Source: Chloroflexota bacterium (GTDB lineage Bacteria; Chloroflexota; Dehalococcoidia; DSTF01; RBG-16-68-14). Taken from it: a stretch of 35,815 bases of DNA. The stretch's first letter is position 1. Each line of letters starts with the position of its first letter. The notes beneath the pieces are model-generated. The model ran no database searches, was not told where the DNA came from, and saw only the letters and a program-made list of their open reading frames with translations. Made by a program: the position numbers and the translations under genes. This document shows, piece by piece, positions 7,630-15,198 of this stretch. The stretch covers positions 1-35,815 of the forward strand of contig JADFKB010000016.1 in the NCBI GenBank assembly GCA_022565155.1. The letters are read 5' to 3'.

Positions 7630-7638
7630 TGGTATAAT
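7630..7638 (+). promoter_or_regulatory. Extended -10 promoter of yvcK (leaderless)
   Basis: TGG-TATAAT, consensus hexamer 7633-7638, ends 6 nt before ATG 7645. Start of transcription should fall on the start codon. -35 not evident. Confidence 0.65.
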
Positions 7639-7644
7639 CCGGAC

Positions 7645-8982
7645 ATGCGATTCCTCAAGGTCGATCCCAGCTTCGTCAAATGGCTCTACTATGGGATGCA
7701 CATCAAGCGGTGGCTGCTTCTGCTGCTGGTTGGAGTCGCCATCATGGGCCTCGGATTCGGCTACTTCCTGCGCGAGGTCTACTTCTCTTACACCTTCCCA
7801 TCCTGGGTCTACTACGGCACGCTGCAGTTTCTGCCCAGATACATTCGCGGCGTCCTCTTCGTCGGCTTTAGCGGCGGCCTGATCCTCTTCGCGGTCTGGC
7901 AGTTGAATCGATCGCTGCTCTCGGCCTTCATACGGCCGGGCAATGAGGAGAGCCTGGTTAACATCATCTACAACCACCGCTACCTGCGTCGCGGCCCGAA
8001 GATCGTCGCCATCGGCGGCGGCACGGGGCTATCGACGCTATTACGCGGCCTTAAGGAGCACACCGGCAACCTCTCGGCCATCGTCACTGTCGCCGACGAC
8101 GGTGGCAGCTCCGGCCGATTGCGCCGCGATATGGGCCTGCCGCCTCCGGGCGACCTGCGCAACTGCATCGCCGCGCTGGCCGACGCGGAACCGCTGATGA
8201 CCAAGCTCTTCCAGTATCGATTCGACGAAGGGACCGGCTTGGAGGGCCATAGCTTCGGCAACCTCTTCATCGCCGCGATGACCGAGGTCACCGGCAACTT
8301 CGAAGAGGCCATCCGCGAAACCAGCCGCGTCCTGGCCGTCCGCGGCCAGATTCTGCCCTCCACGCTCACCAACGTCACGCTCTCCGCCGTCACGGATGAC
8401 GATGAGGCGATTCACGGCGAGTCCCAGATCACGGAGCGGGGCGGCAAGATCAAGAAAGTCTTCATCAACCCGGAGAATGCCCAGGCCAATCCGGAAGCGA
8501 TCCGCGAGATCCTCAACGCGGACATGGTGATCGTTGGGCCGGGGAGCCTCTTCACCAGCGTCCTGCCCAACCTCCTCGTCGACGGCATCGGCCGCGCGAT
8601 CGAGATGTCGAAAGCGCTGAAAGTCTACATCTGCAACGTCGCTACCGAGCGCGGTGAGACCGATACGTTCTCCGTCAGCGACCACTACGAGGTGCTGAAC
8701 CGGCACGTGAGCGAACAGCTCTTCAACTACGTCGTAGCCAACAGCAACATCGACCATGCTAGCTTGCCGGAGGCGTGGCATTCCGAGCCCGTGCGCATCG
8801 ATCACGTCGGAATGAATGGGGCAGTGATCGTTGCCGCGGATGTCGTCAGCGAGGAGAACCGCTACCATCACGATACGAAGAAGCTGGCATCGGTTCTGAT
8901 CGGCCTCTTCTACCAGCGCCGCGAAATAGACCAAAAGCCGCCTGAGGCGCAGCGCGCGCGCGAAAAGGCTGCGGTATCATAG
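7645..8982 (+). CDS. yvcK: YvcK/CofD-like protein with two N-terminal membrane helices
   Basis: 445 residues. Two hydrophobic helices (about 23-45 and 70-92) precede the soluble YvcK domain, which starts near residue 115: KIVAIGGGTGLSTLLRGLKEHTGNLSAIVTVADDGGSSGRLRRD is the family hallmark, followed by PPPGDLRNCIAALAD and GHSFGNLFIAAM. YvcK proteins bind UDP-GlcNAc and affect cell-wall precursor flow and growth on gluconeogenic carbon in Bacillus. The membrane-anchored form, in place of the soluble form, suggests tethering at the site of envelope synthesis (inference). secG lies 33 nt downstream. Confidence 0.93.
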   Translation: MRFLKVDPSFVKWLYYGMHIKRWLLLLLVGVAIMGLGFGYFLREVYFSYTFPSWVYYGTLQFLPRYIRGVLFVGFSGGLILFAVWQLNRSLLSAFIRPGNEESLVNIIYNHRYLRRGPKIVAIGGGTGLSTLLRGLKEHTGNLSAIVTVADDGGSSGRLRRDMGLPPPGDLRNCIAALADAEPLMTKLFQYRFDEGTGLEGHSFGNLFIAAMTEVTGNFEEAIRETSRVLAVRGQILPSTLTNVTLSAVTDDDEAIHGESQITERGGKIKKVFINPENAQANPEAIREILNADMVIVGPGSLFTSVLPNLLVDGIGRAIEMSKALKVYICNVATERGETDTFSVSDHYEVLNRHVSEQLFNYVVANSNIDHASLPEAWHSEPVRIDHVGMNGAVIVAADVVSEENRYHHDTKKLASVLIGLFYQRREIDQKPPEAQRAREKAAVS

Positions 8983-9015
8983 AGCGACGGAACGGGGAGA
9001 GACGGAACGGGTGTA

Positions 9016-9249
9016 ATGCCGTTTGAAAACTATTTGAACCTGGCCCAGCTGGTCATCTCGATCGTGCTTATCGTCGTCGTCCTGCTGCAGACGCGCGGCG
9101 GCGATATCGGCGCGGCGTTCGGCGCCGGCGGTGGTGGCGGCTCTTCGTTTCGCACGCGGCGCGGCTTGGAGAAGACGCTTTTTCAACTGACGATTATTCT
9201 CGCCTTCGTCTTCGTCGCCATGTCCGCGGTGAGCGTCCGATACTCGTAG
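9016..9249 (+). CDS. secG: Preprotein translocase subunit SecG
   Basis: 77 residues with two membrane helices (about 9-25 and 54-73). The intervening glycine-rich loop GGDIGAAFGAGGGGGSSFRTRRGLEK is characteristic of SecG, as is ISIVLIVVVLLQ before it. SecG stimulates SecYEG-mediated protein export. It follows yvcK by 33 nt; the gap holds two near-copies of a GACGGAACGGG word that include a purine-rich ribosome-binding region. The solute-binding protein gene starts 24 nt later, so yvcK-secG-SBP probably share a message. Confidence 0.93.
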   Translation: MPFENYLNLAQLVISIVLIVVVLLQTRGGDIGAAFGAGGGGGSSFRTRRGLEKTLFQLTIILAFVFVAMSAVSVRYS

Positions 9250-9273
9250 CCTCTCGCGCCGGGTGAGCAGGCG

Positions 9274-10926
9274 ATGAGCAGCGCCTTTCGCCCCCGCTGG
9301 CCTCTCATGCTGATGCTGATCGCCGGCGTCGGCATCGTCATCGGCCTCACGTACCTTCCCTCCGAACCATCCGGCAAGGCGCTGCCCGCGCAGGGCGGCA
9401 GCTACGTGGAAGGAGTGGCCGGCGAGCCGTCTCTGATCAACCCGCTCTTTGCCGCCTTCAACGACGCCGACCGCGACCTCGCCTCGCTCGTCTTCTCGGG
9501 ACTGGTGCGTCTGGGGCCGAAAGGCGATGTCCAGCCGGATATTGCTGATACCCCGAACGTGACGCCGGACGGCCTCAACTACATCTTCGAGCTGCGCCCG
9601 GACGTCTTTTGGCACGACGGCGAGCGGCTGGACGCCGATGATGTGCTCTTCACCGTCCGCACGATCCAAGACCCGGACTTCGCCGGCGACCCGGTGCTGG
9701 CAGACCTCTTCCGCGGCGTAGAGCTGGAAGCGCGCGACGGCCTGACCGTGATCATGACGCTGCCGGCACCGTTCGCGCCGTTTCTGGCGCGCGGCGCGAC
9801 GGTCGGCATCCTGCCGGAGCACCTGCTAGACGGAGTGAGTGCCGCCGCCTTGCGCGACGCGCCGTTCAACCGGCGGCCGATCGGCAGCGGGCCGTTCACC
9901 CTCGTCGATCTGACATCGAGCGGAGCAGTGTTGGAGCCGTTCGATTCCTACCACCTGGGCCGCCCTTTCCTGGAACGGTTGGAGCTGCGCTTCTATCCCG
10001 ACGACGGCGCGCTGCTGAACGCGCTGGTGAACGACGTGGTGGACGGCGCGCTGTTTCGGCCCGGCATCGGTAGCGATGAGATCGCGCTGATCGAGGGCGA
10101 TGAACGCTGGGTGCGCCGAGTGCTGCACACCACAACGTATAGCCTGGTCTACCTAAACGCGCTCTCTGCTCCTTTTGATGACCAGTTCGTCCGCACCGCC
10201 CTGCAGCGCGGCCTGGATACGGCAACGCTCATTGAGAGCGTGCTGGACGGCCAGGCTGTACAGCTCGACAGCCCGATCGTTCCCGATTTGTGGGCTCACG
10301 TTGGCTCGCCGGAGGAGTATGGCTACGATCCGGTATTCGCCGGGACACTGCTGGATACGGCTGGCTGGATGCTGGAGGACGGTGTGCGGATGAAGGAGGG
10401 TGAACCCCTTCGGATTATCCTTGCCGCCAGCGATGACACGGTGCAGGTGGAAGTAGCGGAGGAGCTGGCGCGGCAGTGGCGCGAACTCGGCATCGAGGTA
10501 GAGCTGCAAGTGCGCGGCGCCAGCCAATTCGTGGAGGGCGTCCTTCTGCCCAGAGCGTTCCACGCGGCGCTGGTTACCGTCGATCCCGGCCCGGATCCAG
10601 ACCCGTATCCGCTCTGGCACAGCTCGCAGGTGTTTGGAGACGGGCGCAACCTGGCTAGCTTCTCTGACCCCGACGTCGATAGGCTGCTCGAGAACGGCCG
10701 CCAGGCGTCCTCGGCCGCCGATCGGGCGGAGGCCTATCGGCTGTTTCAGGAGATCTTCGCCCGAGAGCAGCCGGCGGTGTTGCTGCACACGCTCACTTAC
10801 CAGTATGTTGTGCGGGCAGATCTACAGGGCGTCAGTCCCGGCCTGCTGCTCAGCCTTAGCTCTCGCTTTGATGACGCCTATCGCTGGTTCATCGAGACGG
10901 GGACGCAGGCGGATGAACCAGAGTAA
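9274..10926 (+). CDS. Family 5 (oligopeptide/nickel type) ABC-transporter solute-binding protein
   Basis: 550 residues, usual for family 5. A single hydrophobic helix (about 11-28) at the N-terminus has no lipobox cysteine, so the protein is either anchored by this helix or cleaved by signal peptidase I. Family features: GEPSLINPLFAAFNDADRDLASLVFSGL near the mature N-terminus, LRPDVFWHDGERLDADDVLFTV (typical of SBP_bac_5), PIGSGPF, and a C-terminal lobe ending with PAVLLHTLTYQYVV. No permease or ATPase genes are adjacent, so either the cognate transporter is elsewhere or the protein serves another role. Ligand unknown. Confidence 0.9.
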   Translation: MSSAFRPRWPLMLMLIAGVGIVIGLTYLPSEPSGKALPAQGGSYVEGVAGEPSLINPLFAAFNDADRDLASLVFSGLVRLGPKGDVQPDIADTPNVTPDGLNYIFELRPDVFWHDGERLDADDVLFTVRTIQDPDFAGDPVLADLFRGVELEARDGLTVIMTLPAPFAPFLARGATVGILPEHLLDGVSAAALRDAPFNRRPIGSGPFTLVDLTSSGAVLEPFDSYHLGRPFLERLELRFYPDDGALLNALVNDVVDGALFRPGIGSDEIALIEGDERWVRRVLHTTTYSLVYLNALSAPFDDQFVRTALQRGLDTATLIESVLDGQAVQLDSPIVPDLWAHVGSPEEYGYDPVFAGTLLDTAGWMLEDGVRMKEGEPLRIILAASDDTVQVEVAEELARQWRELGIEVELQVRGASQFVEGVLLPRAFHAALVTVDPGPDPDPYPLWHSSQVFGDGRNLASFSDPDVDRLLENGRQASSAADRAEAYRLFQEIFAREQPAVLLHTLTYQYVVRADLQGVSPGLLLSLSSRFDDAYRWFIETGTQADEPE

Positions 10927-11026
10927 CGCCGTTACGAGCGCGATCATCTTGCAGCCGAATGGCTGACACCCATACGATTGGGAGGCGGCGCGCTGGCGCG
11001 TCCGTGCCCGGACGTAAGGAGGATAC

Positions 11027-11578
11027 ATGACAACCGATCAACAGATACCGTCGAGGGCCGAGCTGTTGGACGCGCTGCGCTCAGGTGAGCAAGAGGCGCT
11101 CGCCGAGTTGGGTGCGCTCTCGGAGGCGGCGTTCGAGATCGGCCGCTATGAGAGCGGTTGGAATGGCCGCCAGATTCTGGCCCACTTCGCATCGATCGAA
11201 TGGACGTACGCGCGCCTGCTCGACATGGCGAAGCAAGCGGCATCGAACAGTGAGCCGCCGTCTGCCAGCGACACGTCTTCAGACGTTACGGCGTCGCAGC
11301 CCGAGGCCGAGCGGTCCGCAGGCCGGATGCAAGGCGGCGTCGACGGCTACAACCAGCGCCAGGTCGATAAGCGGGCGCTGGTTGTAGCCGAGCTGCTGGA
11401 GGAGTTTCAGCGCAACCGCGCCGCGACGATCGCCGCCGTCGAATCGGCGGATGAATCGCTGCTGCTGACACCGATCACGTCGGCGGGCGGGATCTCCGGC
11501 GCGCTCAGCCAGGTGATCTACGCTGTCGCCGTGCTGCACGTGCGCGGCCACGTCAACGATATCGTCGGTTCGTCCTAA
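11027..11578 (+). CDS. DinB-fold metal-binding protein
   Basis: 183 residues; ATG 11027 has a very strong Shine-Dalgarno (AAGGAGGAT). The three metal-ligand histidines of the DinB / maleylpyruvate-isomerase fold are visible: H53 in RQILAHFASIEW, and H171 and H175 in VLHVRGHVND. DinB proteins are four-helix bundles, often thiol-dependent transferases; the substrate is not predictable. A glycine-free, Ser/Thr/Ala-rich linker at about 77-97 interrupts the bundle. A perfect 17-bp inverted repeat lies inside the gene (11344-11390). fmt starts 11 nt downstream. Confidence 0.8.
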   Translation: MTTDQQIPSRAELLDALRSGEQEALAELGALSEAAFEIGRYESGWNGRQILAHFASIEWTYARLLDMAKQAASNSEPPSASDTSSDVTASQPEAERSAGRMQGGVDGYNQRQVDKRALVVAELLEEFQRNRAATIAAVESADESLLLTPITSAGGISGALSQVIYAVAVLHVRGHVNDIVGSS

Positions 11579-11589
11579 GGCGTTAGAGC

Positions 11590-12543
11590 ATGCGCATCGT
11601 CTTCATGGGCTCGCCGCAGTTCGCTCTGCCGGCCATAGAGTGGCTGATCGGTAGCGGGCACGAACTGCTTGCCGTCGTCACGCAGCCGGATCAACCGGCC
11701 GGGCGGGGGCGCTCGCTGCGGCCGCCGCCGGTGAGCGAGCTGGCGCGCGCCCACGGCTTGCCCGTTCTCCAACCGCCCCGCGTCAACGCGCCGGAATCGC
11801 TCGACGCGCTGCGGGCGCTGAAGCCGGAGGCGATCGTGATCGTCGCTTACGGCCAGATCCTGAAGCAGCCGCTGCTGGACATCCCCAGCCGCGGCCTGCT
11901 CAACGTCCACGCATCCCTCTTGCCCCGCCACCGCGGCGCCGCTCCGGCGACGGCGGCGCTGCTGGCCGGCGATGCGGAGACCGGCGTCACGATCTTGGAG
12001 GTGGTGCTGGCGCTAGACGCCGGACCGATGTTGGCTCGGCGGTCGTTGGCCATTTCGGATGACGCTACGACCGGCAGTCTGAACGAGAAGCTGGCGCCGC
12101 TCGGCGCCGAGCTGCTGATCGAGACGCTGCCGGCCTGGGAACGCGGCGAGCTGACGCCGCAGCCCCAGGACGAAGCGCTGGCGACCTATGCGCCAATGGT
12201 GCGGCGCGAAGATGCGATCATCGATTGGTCGCTGCCCGCAGCTGATGTCTGGCGGCGCGTGCGGGCTTATTCGCCGTGGCCGGTCGCAACGACCAGCCTC
12301 GATGGCCAGGCGCTGCGCGTTCTAGAGGCGTGGCCGCTGGATGTGAGCGTCGATGTGGGTCCTGGTGTTGTCCTGCCGTTGCCGGATGGAGCTGGCGTGC
12401 CTGAAGGCGCGGGTTTCGCGGTGCGCTGCGGTGAGGGCGCGCTCGCCGTTATCCGGGCGCAGCGGGCAGGTAGACGCGCACTGTCTGGCGAGGAGCTGTT
12501 GCGCGGCGTACGCGGATTGTTGGGGAAGCAGCTGGGAGGGTAG
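11590..12543 (+). CDS. fmt: Methionyl-tRNA formyltransferase
   Basis: 317 residues, standard length. RIVFMGSPQFALPAIEWL at the N-terminus and the 10-formyl-THF binding/catalytic segment VNVHASLLPRHRGAAPATAALLAGDAETGVTIL (Asn, His, and the SLLPxxRGAAP signature) are unambiguous. The C-terminal OB-like domain starts around residue 205 (IIDWSLPAADVWRRVRAYSPWP). It formylates the initiator Met-tRNA. def, often its neighbour, is not here. A 12-bp hairpin 4 nt after the stop separates it from convergent rplY. Confidence 0.97.
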   Translation: MRIVFMGSPQFALPAIEWLIGSGHELLAVVTQPDQPAGRGRSLRPPPVSELARAHGLPVLQPPRVNAPESLDALRALKPEAIVIVAYGQILKQPLLDIPSRGLLNVHASLLPRHRGAAPATAALLAGDAETGVTILEVVLALDAGPMLARRSLAISDDATTGSLNEKLAPLGAELLIETLPAWERGELTPQPQDEALATYAPMVRREDAIIDWSLPAADVWRRVRAYSPWPVATTSLDGQALRVLEAWPLDVSVDVGPGVVLPLPDGAGVPEGAGFAVRCGEGALAVIRAQRAGRRALSGEELLRGVRGLLGKQLGG

Positions 12544-12546
12544 CAG

Positions 12547-12574
12547 AACGCTCTCGCCAAGCGGCGAGAGCGTT
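12547..12574. terminator. Bidirectional terminator hairpin between fmt and rplY
   Basis: AACGCTCTCGCC, loop AAGC, GGCGAGAGCGTT: a perfect 12-bp stem with a 4-nt loop between convergent genes. No long U run on either side. Confidence 0.75.
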
Positions 12575-12600
12575 CGCAGTTCCAGCGTTCGGTTACGGCG

Positions 12601-13284
12601 CTATTCGGGCTGCTTCTCCTCTTCGCCCTCTTCGCCTTCTTCGCCCTCTTCGCCTTCTTCGCCCTCTACAGCTTCTTCGCCTTCCTCGGCCGCAAGCGCC
12701 TCTTCCGCCTCAATCTCAGCGGCCAGCTTCGGCGGCGATACCTTGACAACGACCTGGTCCGGGTCCGCCAGCACTTCGACCCCGGCCGGTACCGTCAGGT
12801 CGCGGACGAAGCGCGCGTCCTCAAGCTCTTCGAGCGTAGAGATGTCCACCTCGATCTGTTGCGGGATCTCGGCTGGCAGCGCCTCGATCGCTAAGCTGTC
12901 CAGGCTCTGGAGCAGCACACCGCCATGGATGTTGACGGCGGGCGCCTCGCCGGTGAGGACGATGGCGACATTGGCGGTAAGCTTCTCCGTCAGCGAGATC
13001 TGGAAGAAATCGATGTGCAACAACTGGTCGGTGATCGCGTCGCGCTGGACGCCGCGCATGACGACGGCGCGGGGTTCGCCTTCGCCGCTGATCTGCAGAT
13101 CGATGATCGCGTTGCGGCTGGCGGTGCGCAGCAGGTTCGTCAGATCGGCGGTCTGCGCCTGCAGCGCCAGCGATTCGGTGTCGCGGCCGTACAGGTGGGC
13201 GGGAACGATTCCCTGCCGCCGTAGTGCCTTTACCTTCTTGCCTGTGACCACGCGCGGGTCGACTTGGAGTTGCACATCACCCAT
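12601..13284 (-). CDS. rplY: 50S ribosomal protein L25, CTC (general stress protein) type
   Basis: 227 residues from ATG 13284, chosen because GAGGAGGAAG precedes it; an upstream in-frame start at 13386 would lie in the leader. The N-terminal L25 domain (VDPRVVTGKKVKALRRQGIVPAHLYGRD) binds 5S rRNA. The TL5/CTC beta domain follows (LLHIDFFQISLTEKLTANVAIVLTGEAPAV ... IEVDISTLEELEDARFVRDLTVP). The last roughly 40 residues are an almost uninterrupted Glu/Gly acidic tail built from repeated GEE units (EGEEGEEGEE), probably disordered and prone to slippage at the DNA level. A promoter and a structured leader lie upstream. Confidence 0.95.
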   Translation of the reverse strand: MGDVQLQVDPRVVTGKKVKALRRQGIVPAHLYGRDTESLALQAQTADLTNLLRTASRNAIIDLQISGEGEPRAVVMRGVQRDAITDQLLHIDFFQISLTEKLTANVAIVLTGEAPAVNIHGGVLLQSLDSLAIEALPAEIPQQIEVDISTLEELEDARFVRDLTVPAGVEVLADPDQVVVKVSPPKLAAEIEAEEALAAEEGEEAVEGEEGEEGEEGEEGEEEKQPE

Positions 13285-13442
13285 GGTGTCTCGTTCTTCC
13301 TCCTCAGTAAGTCCAATGCGCCCCAGCGGGCGGTGGGCCGAAACCTCGTCGCAGGGAAGGCCTTCCCTGCGGGCGTTTCGCTCCATGCTCGGGTATCGTT
13401 TGCTGTAAGAAACAGACTAGCAGAGGGAGAAAATCAGGTCAA
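13285..13442 (-). promoter_or_regulatory. rplY promoter and structured leader
   Basis: Minus-strand -35 TTGACC (13437-13442), 17-nt spacer, -10 TAGTCT (13414-13419) with an upstream TGC. The predicted leader of about 120 nt contains a perfect 22-nt palindrome at 13350-13371 (CGCAGGGAA-GGCC-TTCCCTGCG), able to form a 9-bp RNA stem with a GGCC loop. The Shine-Dalgarno sits just before ATG 13284. Confidence 0.7.
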
Positions 13443-13449
13443 GGCGACG

Positions 13450-14226
13450 CTAGCGGCCGCCGGGAATCACGCGCAGCCTCCGGCGCCGACGGCTGCGCAG
13501 AGCGAAGAGCTGCACCAGCAGCAAACCGGCCACGAAACCGCCGATGTGGGCGAACCAGGCGGTGCCGCCGGCGACATCCGTCGATGTGATGGACGCGACG
13601 CCGCTGAAGATCTGGAGGAGGAACCACAAGCCTATCAGGAAAACGGCGGGCACGTGGAACGGTATCCAGAAGAGGATGAAGATCGGCAGAATGGCTGTGA
13701 CGGTTGCGCGCGGGTAGAGCACCAGGTAGGCGCCGAGCACGCCGGCGATCGCCCCGCTCGCGCCGATCACCGGCGTCAGGTCGCTCTGGTTCAGCGCGAC
13801 GTGCGCCGCCGTCGCCAACAGGCCGGTGACCAGGTAGAACACCGCGTAGCGCGCATGGCCCATGGCGTCCTCCACGTTGTCGCCGAATACCCAGAGGAAG
13901 ATCATGTTGCCGCCCAGGTGCAGCCAGCCACCGTGCAGAAACATAGCGGTGAACGGCGTCATCGCTAGACGGGCGCCGTCAGGGCAGAGGGCGTCGATCA
14001 GCCGTGGAGAGGTGTTGGGCGAGAGTCCGGCGCCGTCCGTGAGGCAGGCCGGTACGGCGCCCCAGTCGCGGAAGAAGAGATCGAGCTCGGAGAGGAAGCC
14101 GAACTGCGCGTTGCCCAGGGTGCTAAGGGTAAGCTGGTACAGGAACACGAAGATGCTGGTCGCGATGATCGTAACGTTGACGTACGGGGTCGATCGCGAC
14201 TTAACGCTGTCGCCGATCGGGATCAT
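13450..14226 (-). CDS. Rhomboid family intramembrane serine protease
   Basis: 258 residues, multi-spanning. Catalytic elements: HGGWLHLGGNM (98-108) in helix 2, G155-A-S157-G with the nucleophile Ser157 in VIGASGAIAGVLGAY, and H227 in AHIGGFVAG. The extended loop at about 35-85 between helices 1 and 2 matches the cytoplasmic/periplasmic cap seen in this subfamily. Rhomboids cleave membrane-protein helices; the substrate is unknown. It starts 12 nt after the adenosyltransferase stop, so the two are probably co-transcribed. Its stop lies just 8 nt upstream of the rplY -35 box. Confidence 0.93.
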   Translation of the reverse strand: MIPIGDSVKSRSTPYVNVTIIATSIFVFLYQLTLSTLGNAQFGFLSELDLFFRDWGAVPACLTDGAGLSPNTSPRLIDALCPDGARLAMTPFTAMFLHGGWLHLGGNMIFLWVFGDNVEDAMGHARYAVFYLVTGLLATAAHVALNQSDLTPVIGASGAIAGVLGAYLVLYPRATVTAILPIFILFWIPFHVPAVFLIGLWFLLQIFSGVASITSTDVAGGTAWFAHIGGFVAGLLLVQLFALRSRRRRRLRVIPGGR

Positions 14227-14238
14227 GACTGAGGCCGC

Positions 14239-14826
14239 CTAGACGTCCTTGCTCCAGAGCAGCTCGCGCCGCCGCGCCGCCTTGTTCAGGTAGCGCGCCA
14301 GGACGAAGAGGAGGTCGCAGAGGCGGTTCAGATAGGCGAGGATCGCGGGATTCACCGACTCTCTTTGAGCCAGCGTCACGACCTCACGCTCCGCCCGCCG
14401 GCAGACGGTGCGCGCCAGGTGGAGCGCCGACGCCGCGCTCGTCCCGGATGGCAGTACGAACGTCCGTAGCGGCGGCACGCGCGCGTCGTAGTCGTCGATC
14501 AGCTCCTCTAGCCACGCCGTCTTCGACGCCTCTAGTTGGATCATGGTGCTCTGCTTCTTGCCTCGCCGCACCGGCTGGTCACTGGCCAGCTCCGCACCGA
14601 TATTGAAGAGTTCGTTCTGAATCGTGTGGAGCCTGGCGATGACAGTGCGTTGCCGGATGAAGGAGATCGCGAGCCCGAGCGCGGCGTTCAGCTCGTCGAT
14701 TGTGCCGTAAGCCATTACGCGCAGGTCGTCTTTCTGTACGCGCCGTCCGCCGAAGAGGCCCGTCTCGCCGCCATCGCCGGTGCGGGTGTAGAGCTTGGAC
14801 TTGGAGCGCCTTTTCGGCACGGGCAT
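14239..14826 (-). CDS. PduO-type ATP:cob(I)alamin adenosyltransferase
   Basis: 195 residues. KLYTRTGDGGETGLFGGRRVQKDDLRVMAYGTIDELNAALG is the ATP-binding N-terminus of the PduO/MMAB family. FVLPSGTSAASALHLARTVCRRAEREV and LAYLNRLCDLLFVLARYLN form the C-terminal signature (R..E, NRLSDLLF). It transfers the 5'-deoxyadenosyl group to cob(I)alamin to form coenzyme B12. The trimeric five-helix-bundle length is normal. A TATACT box lies about 50 nt upstream. No cobalamin riboswitch or other B12 gene is seen nearby. Confidence 0.95.
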   Translation of the reverse strand: MPVPKRRSKSKLYTRTGDGGETGLFGGRRVQKDDLRVMAYGTIDELNAALGLAISFIRQRTVIARLHTIQNELFNIGAELASDQPVRRGKKQSTMIQLEASKTAWLEELIDDYDARVPPLRTFVLPSGTSAASALHLARTVCRRAEREVVTLAQRESVNPAILAYLNRLCDLLFVLARYLNKAARRRELLWSKDV

Positions 14827-14875
14827 TCCGGCTCAGGCGAGGGTAGGCGTTGTTGAGGGCATCATTGTCGCGTCC

Positions 14876-14881
14876 AGTATA
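14876..14881 (-). promoter_or_regulatory. -10 box of the adenosyltransferase-rhomboid operon
   Basis: Minus-strand TATACT ending 49 nt before ATG 14826. No good -35. It is divergent from the TTGACA/TACTCT promoter at 14937-14966. Confidence 0.4.
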
Positions 14882-14996
14882 CACCGCCCGCCCGCGTTGC
14901 GAGCCAGTGGCGATCGCCCCAACACTGTTAACGCGCTTGACATGCTGGGAGCGCTCGTGCTACTCTCCGGCATCACGTAACGAGGAGCAGATTATC

Positions 14997-15119
14997 GTGA
15001 TCGAACGGCGCATTCACGGAGTTACGAATCGACAGAACGCGGGCCTGCCGCGTGTCTGTGTCGTTCGTCGCGTCGATGCGCCGGTAGCAGACGGGTTCTG
15101 GAGTTCCGAAAGACAGTAA
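14997..15119 (+). CDS. Possible leader peptide, 40 residues
   Basis: GTG 14997 follows GAGGAG with suitable spacing and the frame ends at TAA 15117-15119. The product is Arg/Val-rich (IERRIHGVTNRQ ... VCVVRRVDAP ... GFWSSERQ) and resembles nothing I know. It lies entirely in the leader of the GNAT operon, between promoter and terminator hairpin, the position of regulatory upstream ORFs. Alternatively it is a chance ORF in a structured RNA. No stall motif can be named with confidence. Confidence 0.3.
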   Translation: MIERRIHGVTNRQNAGLPRVCVVRRVDAPVADGFWSSERQ

Positions 15120-15142
15120 GCAGTCAGAGCAGTAGCCAGAAG

Positions 15143-15183
15143 GAACACAGGCCCGTCGCAGAAGCGGCGGGCTGTTTGTGTTC
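15143..15183 (+). terminator. Terminator-like hairpin in the GNAT operon leader
   Basis: GAACACA + GCCCGtCGC, loop AGAA, GCGgCGGGC + TGTGTTC: a two-part stem with a U-rich 3' arm (TGTTTGTGTTCT). The Shine-Dalgarno AAGGAGG begins directly after it, so the hairpin could act on termination, on translation, or on both. Confidence 0.6.
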
Positions 15184-15198
15184 TAAGGAGGTGCAGGA

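Larger units (their letters stand above)
14937..15198 (+). promoter_or_regulatory. Promoter and putative attenuator leader of the GNAT operon
   Basis: -35 TTGACA (14937-14942), 18-nt spacer, -10 TACTCT (14961-14966). The leader of about 225 nt contains a ribosome-binding GAGGAG, a 40-codon ORF, a local hairpin CGCGG-gcctg-CCGCG (15038-15052), and a terminator-like hairpin (15143-15183) ending next to the Shine-Dalgarno of the first GNAT gene. CGGGCC (15040-15045), inside the short ORF, is complementary to GGCCCG (15150-15155) in the terminator's left arm, so an alternative pairing is possible. Ribosome-mediated attenuation is inferred from this layout. Confidence 0.5.

Noticed and set aside
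12601-12700. Tandem GAAGAGGGC-type repeats as a possible CRISPR or satellite
   Set aside because: They are in-frame codons of the acidic L25 tail; no spacers.
14827-15198. Cobalamin riboswitch or T-box for the GNAT leader or the divergent adenosyltransferase gene
   Set aside because: No B12-box-like or T-box consensus could be read on either strand; the features seen fit an upstream ORF plus terminator instead.
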